DNA of 64,000 nt, taken from contig CACZHK010000002.1 in assembly GCA_902780915.1 (NCBI GenBank), positions 1-64,000 on the forward strand. Direction: 5' to 3'. The translations under genes were made by a program, and so were the position numbers. This DNA comes from Pseudoselenomonas ruminantium. GTDB lineage: Bacteria > Bacillota > Negativicutes > Selenomonadales > Selenomonadaceae. The notes under the pieces were generated by a model. That model did not search any database. It had not been told where the DNA came from and worked only from the letters and a program-made list of their open reading frames with translations. Below, piece by piece: positions 9,285-17,669 of the stretch; positions within the stretch are counted from its first letter, which is position 1, and every line of letters starts with the position of its first letter.

Positions 9285-10007
9285 ATGGAGCAGACGACAG
9301 AGTGCCAAAAAGCAGAGGAAGAAATTGTCGAAGTGCCAGATGCGGAAATGACTGCAAAGGAAGGCACCGGCCTGGAAGAAAAAGAACAGGAAGCAGAGCT
9401 GCAGGAAGAAGCAGATAATATCGCTGCGACTGCAGCAGAGGCTGATGCTGCCGCTGTGGCGGGTGAGGAAACTGACAAAGCTGAGAGCAAGCTTCAGGAA
9501 GTAGCTGAGAAGCTGGCCAGTCTGGAAAAGTTGTTCGAGGCAAGGATTTCTTATACGACCTTTGAAGAGCAGTCCCGTGTGAACATGCACAAGGAATTGC
9601 AAAAATACAAGGAAGGAATGTATGGCAGGATCATGCAGCCCTTGCTTATGGATATCATTGGCTTGCGGGAAGATATGCTGAAGACCATAGCCGGCTGTGA
9701 GAAAAGGGCACCAGAGGAACAAGCCATTCCCCTGGCCGATTTTTCAGCTTATGCCAATCAGGATTTGACCTGGCTGCTGGAAAAGTACGATGTGAACAGC
9801 TATCAGAGTGAGGCCGGCAGCGAATTTTCTGCACACAGGCATAAGACCGCGAAAACGGTGCTGACGGAGGAAGAGGGCAAGCATGGTAAAATCGCGTATT
9901 CCTTGTCCAATGGCTATGAGTACAATGGGCGTGTGATCTATCTGGAGCGTGTGGCCCGCTATGTTTACAAGAAGCCCCAGACCGAGCTGACAGAGGAGGA
10001 AAAATAA
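9285..10007 (+). CDS. GrpE-like nucleotide exchange factor
   Basis: About 240 residues. A long acidic, alanine- and glutamate-rich N-terminal stretch (about 1-75) leads into a predicted coiled coil, and the C-terminus has NGYEYNGRVIYLERV, which resembles the beta-domain end of GrpE. GrpE releases ADP from Hsp70. The middle region is unlike housekeeping GrpE, so this is a divergent relative dedicated to the two Hsp70 proteins encoded next. The start is ambiguous between 9279, which overlaps the preceding stop as GTGATG, and 9285, which has GGGGAG at the better distance of eight bases. It precedes the Hsp70 gene with no gap. Confidence 0.65.
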   Translation: MEQTTECQKAEEEIVEVPDAEMTAKEGTGLEEKEQEAELQEEADNIAATAAEADAAAVAGEETDKAESKLQEVAEKLASLEKLFEARISYTTFEEQSRVNMHKELQKYKEGMYGRIMQPLLMDIIGLREDMLKTIAGCEKRAPEEQAIPLADFSAYANQDLTWLLEKYDVNSYQSEAGSEFSAHRHKTAKTVLTEEEGKHGKIAYSLSNGYEYNGRVIYLERVARYVYKKPQTELTEEEK

Positions 10008-11783
10008 ATGAGTGCTGATAATAAATTTGTCTTTGGTATTGACTTGGGGACGACTTATTCCTGCATTGCTTATGTAGATGAAAATGGCATGCCAACGGTG
10101 GTCAAGAACATGGAAGGGGATAATACCACGCCCTCCGTGGTGTTCTTTGAAGATGAGAATAATGTGACTGTAGGCAACGTGGCCAAAGAAACTGCGGTTA
10201 TCGAGCCGCAGAAGACGGTTTCTTTTGTAAAAGAACACATGGGCAAGGATGATTTCGATTTTGCACCCTATGGGCAGAAAATCTCTCCGGAGGAAGTATC
10301 TTCCCATATCTTGAAGAAAATCACGAAAGACGCATCTGAGCAGCTGGGGACGGAAGTCAGGGATGTGGTGATCACCTGCCCGGCTTATTTTGGCACGGCA
10401 GAATGCCTGGCAACCAAGCATGCCGGGGAAATCGCCGGGCTCAATGTGCTGGCTATCATCCGCGAGCCGGCCGCCGCAGCCCTTTCCTATCTGACCCGCC
10501 ATCAGGGCAGTGAGAAGACGGTAATGGTCTACGATTTGGGCGGCGGCACCTTCGATGTGACGGTGATGAAAATTGGCAGCGATGGGGCGGCGGAAATCGT
10601 CTGCTATGATGGCGATCAGGCTCTGGGGGGCCAGCATTGGGATACTGCTGTGGTGGACTATTTGAAGGACACCTTCCAGGAGCAGCACAGCGACATGCAG
10701 GAAGATGACTGGATGCCTGAGGATCTGCAGGACCTGCGCATCAAGGCGGAGAAGGCCAAAATAGAATTGTCCAATCGCATGCAGACCAAAGTGACGCTCA
10801 ATGTGGCAGGCCGGAGGGCACAGATTGAGCTGACCAGGGAAATCTTTGACAGTCTGACACAGAGTTTATTGAGCCGTTCACTGGACTGCACGGACAGAGC
10901 CCTAGCCATGGCTATCGCCAAGCAGAAGAGCGCCGGCGAAAGTGTAGAGGATGCTGTATTCAATCAGGCGCTGGAACAGGTGCAGAATGACAGCCAGGCT
11001 GCAGCCAAGGGCATCGTGGATGAAATACTGCTGGTAGGCGGTTCCACCCGCATGCCGCAGGTGGCGGCTGCCTTGACGGAGCGTTATGGCCTGGAGCAGC
11101 AGATCCTTGACCCGGATGAGGCTGTAGCCAAAGGTGCAGCCATCTCGGCCCTGGCTGAGTACGAGGGACGGGTGGAGCACTGGCAGGAGCAGCAGAAGAA
11201 CGGCAGCCTGGATATGCAGGATGAGGAGACCAAGGAAGAAGCAGCCAAGTACCAGACGGCAGCTGCGGTGAAGACGACCTCCATTCCTGGCTTCCGCAAC
11301 AATAAGCTCAGCATCCGCCAGGCAGTCACGATGGCTGCTACCAAGAGCTATGCTCTGCAGGTGGTGGTCAACCATGAAGAGGTGAAATGCCAGAATCTCA
11401 TCATCAAGAATGCCAAGATGAAAAATGGGGAGATTGTCGTTACCCAGAGATTTGGTACAGATGAAGCTGATCAGGTCAATGCGCAGATTTTGGTCTATGA
11501 AAGCGATTTGGCTTCCGAGTACTTTGAGGTAAGTGAAATTGATAATGGCAATGCGGATGAATTGGGGACGGCGACTCTGGAGCTGCCGGGGAACCTGCCG
11601 GCTGATTCCCCGCTGGATGTGACATTCAAGCTCACCCAGGAGGGCATTCTGGAAGTTTCGGCCAAAGATGTCACTAATGGCGGAGAGATTTCTGTTACCA
11701 TGCAGGCAACTGCCGGTTCCATGCTTTCAGCGGCAGAGGTCAAGGCTTTGAAGGAAAAATCGAAGCGTATTGCAGTAGTTTAA
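10008..11783 (+). CDS. DnaK-like Hsp70 chaperone (accessory)
   Basis: A 591-residue Hsp70. The ATPase domain (about 1-375) is clear: FGIDLGTTYSC near the start, VYDLGGGTFDV as phosphate loop 2 and LLVGGSTRMP near the end of the domain. A substrate-binding beta domain follows (about 430-575), but the helical lid of DnaK is short or missing, since DnaK is usually about 610-640 residues. An inserted segment precedes the LLVGGST block. A good ribosome site (AGGAGG) lies just upstream inside the grpE-like gene. Its position between a GrpE-like gene and an Hsp70-vWA gene, far from general heat-shock genes, points to a specialised chaperone that acts on proteins of this island. Confidence 0.85.
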   Translation: MSADNKFVFGIDLGTTYSCIAYVDENGMPTVVKNMEGDNTTPSVVFFEDENNVTVGNVAKETAVIEPQKTVSFVKEHMGKDDFDFAPYGQKISPEEVSSHILKKITKDASEQLGTEVRDVVITCPAYFGTAECLATKHAGEIAGLNVLAIIREPAAAALSYLTRHQGSEKTVMVYDLGGGTFDVTVMKIGSDGAAEIVCYDGDQALGGQHWDTAVVDYLKDTFQEQHSDMQEDDWMPEDLQDLRIKAEKAKIELSNRMQTKVTLNVAGRRAQIELTREIFDSLTQSLLSRSLDCTDRALAMAIAKQKSAGESVEDAVFNQALEQVQNDSQAAAKGIVDEILLVGGSTRMPQVAAALTERYGLEQQILDPDEAVAKGAAISALAEYEGRVEHWQEQQKNGSLDMQDEETKEEAAKYQTAAAVKTTSIPGFRNNKLSIRQAVTMAATKSYALQVVVNHEEVKCQNLIIKNAKMKNGEIVVTQRFGTDEADQVNAQILVYESDLASEYFEVSEIDNGNADELGTATLELPGNLPADSPLDVTFKLTQEGILEVSAKDVTNGGEISVTMQATAGSMLSAAEVKALKEKSKRIAVV

Positions 11784-11795
11784 GGAGTCAAAGCT

Positions 11796-13889
11796 ATGGG
11801 GATGCGTGCAGGCATTGATTTGGGAACCACATACAGTGCGGTTGCCTGTATAGACAAGCAGACGGGCAAGCCCCGCCTGGTGCCTAACAGCTATGGGGCT
11901 GTGCTTACCCCGTCTGTCCTGTGCTTCAAGGCGGATGGCCGGATTTTGTTTGGCCAGGAGGCCAAGAATGAGCAGGAAGCCGGCGACGAAAACACGGCGT
12001 CCTTCTTCAAGCGCAGCATGGGGGTAGAGCTTTTTGCTCTGAATATGCATGGAAAACGGTACAGTGCTGCGGATTTATCCGCTATCCTGCTGAGCAGGCT
12101 GAAGAAGGAGGCGGAGGCTGCGCTGGGGGATACCATCACAGAAGCCGTCATAACTGTGCCGGCCTATTTTGGCCACCGGGAGAGGGAAGCTACCCTGAAG
12201 GCGGGCAAGCAGGCCGGGCTGGATGTGCTGGCCATCATCAATGAGCCGACAGCTGCTGCCCTGGCCTATGGCCTCAATGACAAGGCCGTGGGCCAGACCA
12301 TCATGATTTATGATCTGGGCGGCGGGACCTTTGATGTGACCATTGCCAAAATCGAAAGCGATAGTGTCACAGTGCTGGGCACCAATGGGGATCACGCCCT
12401 GGGAGGCAAGGACTGGGACGACTGCATCAGCAATTATCTGATGGATGAGCTGCTGGACAGGTATGATGTGGATATAAGCGATGATTGGGAAGCCAGGAGT
12501 GCCCTGCGGGTGCTGGCGGAAAATGTCAAGAAACAGCTCAGTGTGCGGAAGCAGATGAATGTACCCCTGAACTTCGGCGGTGTCAGAGCTTCGGTGGAAA
12601 TTTCCCAGGAAATTTTCCGGGAGATTTCCAAGGGGCTTATGACCATCACCCGGGATGTGATTGACGACCTGATGCAATCCCTGCGCATGACCTGGCAGCA
12701 GATAGATGGAATCATCCTGGTGGGAGGCTCCACCAGGATGGCCATGGTGCGTGAATATGTGCGGGATATGTCTGGCAAAGAACCCTTGACGGGCATAAAT
12801 CCTGATGAAGCGGTAGCCATGGGGGCAGCCATCCGCGCCAATATGGAGCCGGCAGCAGCCAGGAATTCATTGGCGGCAGGAAAAGCCAGGCCGGTGTTAT
12901 CCCTGAAGGGAGCCAAAGCTATCCGGGATGTGACTGCCCATGCACTGGGAACCATAGCCGTATCCGCGGAGGGCAATGCCTATATCAACAGTACCATCAT
13001 TGCCAAAAACACCCAGATACCGGCCAGCGGCACCAGAACCTATGAAATGGCTGTGGGCAGGTGCGAACAGGAAATGGATGTCTATGTGCTGGTGGGCGGA
13101 TATCCACGTCCCCTGGACAATGATATTGTGCATCGCTATGTCATTTCCGGGATCAAGCCGACAGCTTCCGGTGTGGCCCGGATTGCCGTGAACTATCAAT
13201 ATGATGCCAATGGCGTGGTGGTGGTATCTGCCAGCCAGGAGGGGCAGAGCTGTGTTCTGCCAGTACGTGTAGAAGCGGTGCCGGAAGATATGGGCTGGAC
13301 GGATGAAGACCCTGCAAATCACGTTGCACGGGATATTTCCATCATCCTGGCAGTGGATTTGTCCGGCAGCATGGATGGGGAGCCGCTGGTCAAAGCGCGT
13401 GAGGCTATCCATGATTTTATCCGCAATATTTCTGCGTCAGCACCGCAAGCGAGAATCGGCTTGGTGGTATTTGCAGAAAGAGCAGAGTGCATTTCTGCTT
13501 TGGCTGATGACTACAAGGGCTTGGAAGATGCTGTTGATAATATGCTCATTGGCCTTTATGGCTATATGACGAATGAGCAGCCACTTACCACTGCATACGA
13601 GGCACTGGCTGAGGGAGAGGGGGCAAAGTATATTGTCGTGCTCACCGATGGTGGCTGGTTCGACGGGGCGGACACACGTGGCTTATCCGAGGCTGAGCGC
13701 TGCAAGCAGGCCGGGATAGATATCATCAGTTTGGGCTTTGGCGATGCGGATGAGGTTTTCCTGCAAAAACTTGCTTCCTTGAAGGATCTATCTTCGCTGA
13801 CTGATTTGGATAATCTGGGTCAAGAATTTTCCCGCATTGCCAAGGCCATCGGTTCCACCAGCAGCAGATTGAACAAGATCGTTTCCTAG
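11796..13889 (+). CDS. Hsp70-von Willebrand factor A fusion protein
   Basis: 697 residues. Residues 1-about 365 are a complete Hsp70 ATPase domain (GIDLGTTYSAV, YDLGGGTFDV, LVGGSTRM). A substrate-binding-like beta region follows (about 370-500), then a vWA domain (about 513-690) with the metal-dependent adhesion site DLSGS at 521-525 and a later LTDGG. vWA domains bind protein ligands through a metal ion, so this couples a chaperone motor to an adhesion module in one chain. AAGGAG lies eight bases before the ATG. It is 12 bases after the separate Hsp70 gene. The two Hsp70s have diverged and are not simple duplicates. The fusion is unusual and is a hallmark of the island. Confidence 0.85.
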   Translation: MGMRAGIDLGTTYSAVACIDKQTGKPRLVPNSYGAVLTPSVLCFKADGRILFGQEAKNEQEAGDENTASFFKRSMGVELFALNMHGKRYSAADLSAILLSRLKKEAEAALGDTITEAVITVPAYFGHREREATLKAGKQAGLDVLAIINEPTAAALAYGLNDKAVGQTIMIYDLGGGTFDVTIAKIESDSVTVLGTNGDHALGGKDWDDCISNYLMDELLDRYDVDISDDWEARSALRVLAENVKKQLSVRKQMNVPLNFGGVRASVEISQEIFREISKGLMTITRDVIDDLMQSLRMTWQQIDGIILVGGSTRMAMVREYVRDMSGKEPLTGINPDEAVAMGAAIRANMEPAAARNSLAAGKARPVLSLKGAKAIRDVTAHALGTIAVSAEGNAYINSTIIAKNTQIPASGTRTYEMAVGRCEQEMDVYVLVGGYPRPLDNDIVHRYVISGIKPTASGVARIAVNYQYDANGVVVVSASQEGQSCVLPVRVEAVPEDMGWTDEDPANHVARDISIILAVDLSGSMDGEPLVKAREAIHDFIRNISASAPQARIGLVVFAERAECISALADDYKGLEDAVDNMLIGLYGYMTNEQPLTTAYEALAEGEGAKYIVVLTDGGWFDGADTRGLSEAERCKQAGIDIISLGFGDADEVFLQKLASLKDLSSLTDLDNLGQEFSRIAKAIGSTSSRLNKIVS

Positions 13890-13903
13890 GAGTAAGATAG
13901 AGT

Positions 13904-16249
13904 ATGAATAGAAATGAGAATTTCTATCTGGTCTTTGAATTGCCATTTGACCCCCCTGTGATGGACCGCAACCAGATTGAAAAAGCGATAAAGGACAAGG
14001 AAGATTTATGGTCCCGGCAGGGTGATAATGACAGTCTGAACTGGCTGAACAGGAACCGTGACAGCATTGTCGCGGCCTTGCTGGCTGCAGGTGCCGAGAG
14101 GCAGCAGATGCAGGCGGAAGCGGGCAGGATCTTTCAACAGGTAAAGCAGGAATTAAGCGATGCCAGGCAGCGCAACATCCTCAATGCTGCCATGCGCCGT
14201 GAGATAGCGAATAGATACCGGCTGTCGCTGGCTTTGATAAAAAACATAGAAAGTCAGGGCGAGGCAAAAGTTGACTTGCTGAAAAAATATTATGAACTGC
14301 CGGCTGGAATAAATTTAGGCGAAAAAAATGTGCTGCAAAAATTGCAGAAGATATTGGGCAATGAAAGTATCTATACATATTTGGGCCTGCCTGAAACCGC
14401 TACCAAAGATGAGGTTAAACGCTGCTGTCAGGAAAAGCGCAATGAGCTGAAGAATTCTCGGAATAGTGAGCAGCAAAAAGAACGAGAAACGTATAAGGAT
14501 ATAGATATTATTGCGGATTATGCTTATGGTGTGCGTTCCCTGGACATCTATCGTGCTTATAAGAATCGCAAATCATTATTGGACGAACTGGGAAGGCAGG
14601 CTGGTTCGGCAGGCAGTCAGGTAAATGAAACCATGTTCCGCCAGGCAGAGCAGGATCTGTCTGCCTGGATGGATAACGGCTCTGAAGCCAGGGCGTTGGT
14701 GCTGGATTTTTGCGCCTGGAAAAAGCTGGATGTGCAATGTGTCCCCTGTTTTGCCTGCCAGGAACTGAATTACCAGAGTGCGACGACCTGCCAGGGCTGC
14801 GGTGCCCCGCTGGTGGGCATGGAAAAGGTCAGCAAATTGTATCGGCAGACAGAAGACGCCATCCTTTGCCTGCAGTTTTCCCAGGCGGAGGTGTATTGGC
14901 GGCAGGCTGAGAAGCTGTGGCCGAAAAACCAGAGAGGGCAAGACCTGCTGCAAAGGCTTCAGCAGCAGAAAGCTGAACTTGAGCCTCTGCATAAGCAGCT
15001 GCAGAAGGCCATGCGGGAACGCTGCTACTGCGAGGCACGAACCCTCTATCAGCAGCTGCAGAAAAAAGCACAGGGCTATAGGAATGACAGCTATGCAGCC
15101 GAAATAAATGACAGCTATGCAGAAGCCCTGGGCATGCTGGAACAGGCCAAAGCGCTGGACAAGGCTCCGCATACAGATGAGAATATCAGCAGGCAGGCTG
15201 AAGCCTGTGCCGAGGCCTTGCGCATCTGCGCGGATCTGCCGGATGTGGCAAGATGGCTGCCCCAGCCGAAGGCTGTGACAGGACTGCAAGTCATTTGCGA
15301 TGCTGAAAAATGCAGGAACTTTGTCTCCTGGCAGCCCTTGGCAGACGAAAAGGCCTGCCAGTATATTCTGGTGCGCGGGGAAAGTCCTGTTGAAAATATA
15401 ACGGATGGCAAACAGCTTTGCTGTGGCACGGAATTATCCTATGAGGACAAGGGAATCCGTTCCCGCAGGGTCTATTATTACAATGTTTTTGTCCGCCGGG
15501 GAGAAAAATACTCGGCAGGCGTGAATACAGCTGCCGCAAAGCGCGGCTATAAGAATGCCTATGCGCTGCCCTTTGCAGGGAACGTCGGGAATGCCTGGCG
15601 GGTGTCTGACAGCCATATTGCCAATGGAGCTGCCGTAGAACTTGAGCTGTCCGGGGAAGTACCTCCGAGCATGGATGGATATTTGCTGGTTTATGACTGC
15701 AAGGATTATCCTCAGGCGCGCTGCGAAGACAGAAGCAAGGAGAAATTTATCTCGCTGGCTGCATATGAAAATACAGGCAAATTATGGCTGGATGACCTCC
15801 CGGATGAGGAAGTGTATATTTCTGTTTTTGCGGCCTATAACTGGGATGTCTGTGACAATGGGGAAAATGCGGACTTATCCAAGCCCCAGAGGGTGAAATT
15901 AGCAGCTGGAAGCCGGAGGGAAGTTCGTTTTGAGCTCAAGGCAGAAAAGAAGGGGCTGCTGAGTTTCATAGGGATTGGCAAGGTCGGGAAAATCAATCTG
16001 ACATTCTACAATGAGGCGCATGCCCCCTTTGCCCTGCCCAAATTGACGATTGTCTGCAAGCATGGCAGTCCTCCTTATCGGAGCAATGATGGCCGGGTTA
16101 TGCAGATCATACCCCAGCAAAGCGAAGAAAATGCCATTTGGAACAAAGAAATTACAGTCGATGAAAACGATGACGAAATGTATATAGGCGTATTCCAAAT
16201 GAATGGGCAGCCGCTTAAGAGCGTGAGTGGGATATATAAAATCCAATAA
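13904..16249 (+). CDS. J-like, zinc-ribbon protein with predicted fibronectin-type region
   Basis: 781 residues in several parts. Two J-domain-like segments are suggested by FYLVFELP near residue 7 and YTYLGLPETATKDEV near residue 160, but neither contains the HPD tripeptide with which J proteins stimulate Hsp70. A zinc ribbon (about 278-305, CFAC then CQGC) comes next, then a glutamine- and leucine-rich helical or TPR-like stretch (about 310-430). A fibronectin type III-like segment follows (about 455-545), and the C-terminal region looks beta-rich. Position after two Hsp70 genes supports a co-chaperone or scaffold role; the domain names beyond the zinc ribbon are my fold-level reading. The ATG follows GGAGTAAGATAG closely. 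Confidence 0.6.
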   Translation: MNRNENFYLVFELPFDPPVMDRNQIEKAIKDKEDLWSRQGDNDSLNWLNRNRDSIVAALLAAGAERQQMQAEAGRIFQQVKQELSDARQRNILNAAMRREIANRYRLSLALIKNIESQGEAKVDLLKKYYELPAGINLGEKNVLQKLQKILGNESIYTYLGLPETATKDEVKRCCQEKRNELKNSRNSEQQKERETYKDIDIIADYAYGVRSLDIYRAYKNRKSLLDELGRQAGSAGSQVNETMFRQAEQDLSAWMDNGSEARALVLDFCAWKKLDVQCVPCFACQELNYQSATTCQGCGAPLVGMEKVSKLYRQTEDAILCLQFSQAEVYWRQAEKLWPKNQRGQDLLQRLQQQKAELEPLHKQLQKAMRERCYCEARTLYQQLQKKAQGYRNDSYAAEINDSYAEALGMLEQAKALDKAPHTDENISRQAEACAEALRICADLPDVARWLPQPKAVTGLQVICDAEKCRNFVSWQPLADEKACQYILVRGESPVENITDGKQLCCGTELSYEDKGIRSRRVYYYNVFVRRGEKYSAGVNTAAAKRGYKNAYALPFAGNVGNAWRVSDSHIANGAAVELELSGEVPPSMDGYLLVYDCKDYPQARCEDRSKEKFISLAAYENTGKLWLDDLPDEEVYISVFAAYNWDVCDNGENADLSKPQRVKLAAGSRREVRFELKAEKKGLLSFIGIGKVGKINLTFYNEAHAPFALPKLTIVCKHGSPPYRSNDGRVMQIIPQQSEENAIWNKEITVDENDDEMYIGVFQMNGQPLKSVSGIYKIQ

Positions 16250-16269
16250 GGCAAAGTGAGTGAGATGTT

Positions 16270-17643
16270 ATGAAGTTTTTATGTCCTTACTGCTATACAG
16301 AACACGAAATAGATGAGATTTTATTCCGCTGTGAGAACCAGTATTGCCGCAAGGAGCCTGATGAGCGACTGGAATGGTATGAAAGCGGCATGAAAAATGA
16401 TGAGCAGGAATTTACGCGGCGTCAAAATAATGGCAGCAACGGCGATATAGAAGATGAAGAAATGACCGTGATGGCCTCAGAGGGGGCGGGTCATGTCTTC
16501 TCTCCTCAGGGCAGTGTGATGGAGCAAATCAAGAAAAAGGGCGCTCCATGTGACATCTGCGGAGATACCAGCTACTGGCGCGTATGCCCGCACTGCCACA
16601 ACCGCTTATCAGAATATATCTATGACCGCCATGGCGAAAAAAATATGATCATCTCTATAATTGGCCAGCCGGGGGCGGGCAAGAGCGTTTACCTGGGGGT
16701 TCTCCTGCATGAGATCTTTGATGAAGATGCGGAACTGCCTGGCATACTGGGGAACGCCAAGCCCGGATATGCGGAAAGCGTTGAGTCTTCAAGAGAGCGT
16801 TATGTGGACACTTTTGGCAAGCTTTTTGCGCAAAATGATGTGCGTACAACACTGGACAAAACCAAGAGCAGCATTCAGAATGCAAAGGATAATGGCGCAT
16901 ATCGTCCCTTCATCTGCAACATCAAATATACCGATAAATCAAAATTCCCTTCCTGGATGCCGATGCTGGGAAACAATGAAACCAAGAGCTTTGATATGTT
17001 TCTCTTTGACGCTGCCGGAGAAGATCTGGTGAGCAAAAGCAGCATCAATGTTGCCAATAGATATCTCAGCCATTCCACGGGGATTGTCTTTTTGCTGGAT
17101 CCGATGCACCTGACGAATTTCGTCATCAATCTTCAGGACGAAAAAATGGTGAGCAATGCGGCGGCGGGACAGTCCAAGAGTGAATTGCTGGCCAAGAAGC
17201 TGACTTCCACCATGAATGTCATCGAGCAGGTGGCCAGCCGCATCAGGGAAGAAAAGGGACTGAGAGGCACGGATGCGATTGATATCCCCCTGGCGGTGGT
17301 GATTCCCAAGTGCGATATTATCATGCCCTTTATGGAGGGCGACCCTGCCATCGCTCAGACGAGCCCGCACCGTCAGGCCAAGGGCTTTGTGCTGTCGGAC
17401 AGCAATCAGATTGATTATGAAGTGAAGGGGTTCCTGGAAAGATATGGTGCCAGGGGACTGATCAGCAATCTGGAAAATAATTTCAGCAAGGTGCGTTATT
17501 TTGCAGTTTCGGCCTTGGGGAAAAACAATAACCCGGAAACCAACGAGCAGGGACAACAGACTATAGCCCAGCCCAGCCCGCATCGTGTAGAAGATCCGCT
17601 GCTTTGGCTCTGGCACGAAGCAGGCGTACTGAAAGGCGTGTAA
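16270..17643 (+). CDS. Second zinc-ribbon TRAFAC-type GTPase
   Basis: 457 residues. An N-terminal zinc ribbon (CPYC from residue 4, then CENQYC) and a second one near 97-113 (CDIC and CPHC) precede a P-loop GTPase domain. GQPGAGKS is at 132-139, DAAGE at 247-251 as the DxxG switch, and PKCD at 346-349 in place of NKxD. It has the same general plan as the GTPase encoded at 7756 but lacks its membrane helices. It lies directly before the GAP1-like gene, which fits a GTPase and GTPase-associated protein pair. The altered fourth motif is shared in style with the first GTPase and may be typical of the family rather than a defect. Confidence 0.75.
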   Translation: MKFLCPYCYTEHEIDEILFRCENQYCRKEPDERLEWYESGMKNDEQEFTRRQNNGSNGDIEDEEMTVMASEGAGHVFSPQGSVMEQIKKKGAPCDICGDTSYWRVCPHCHNRLSEYIYDRHGEKNMIISIIGQPGAGKSVYLGVLLHEIFDEDAELPGILGNAKPGYAESVESSRERYVDTFGKLFAQNDVRTTLDKTKSSIQNAKDNGAYRPFICNIKYTDKSKFPSWMPMLGNNETKSFDMFLFDAAGEDLVSKSSINVANRYLSHSTGIVFLLDPMHLTNFVINLQDEKMVSNAAAGQSKSELLAKKLTSTMNVIEQVASRIREEKGLRGTDAIDIPLAVVIPKCDIIMPFMEGDPAIAQTSPHRQAKGFVLSDSNQIDYEVKGFLERYGARGLISNLENNFSKVRYFAVSALGKNNNPETNEQGQQTIAQPSPHRVEDPLLWLWHEAGVLKGV

Positions 17644-17669
17644 TCGGAAAAAGAAGAGAGGCTAAGAAT

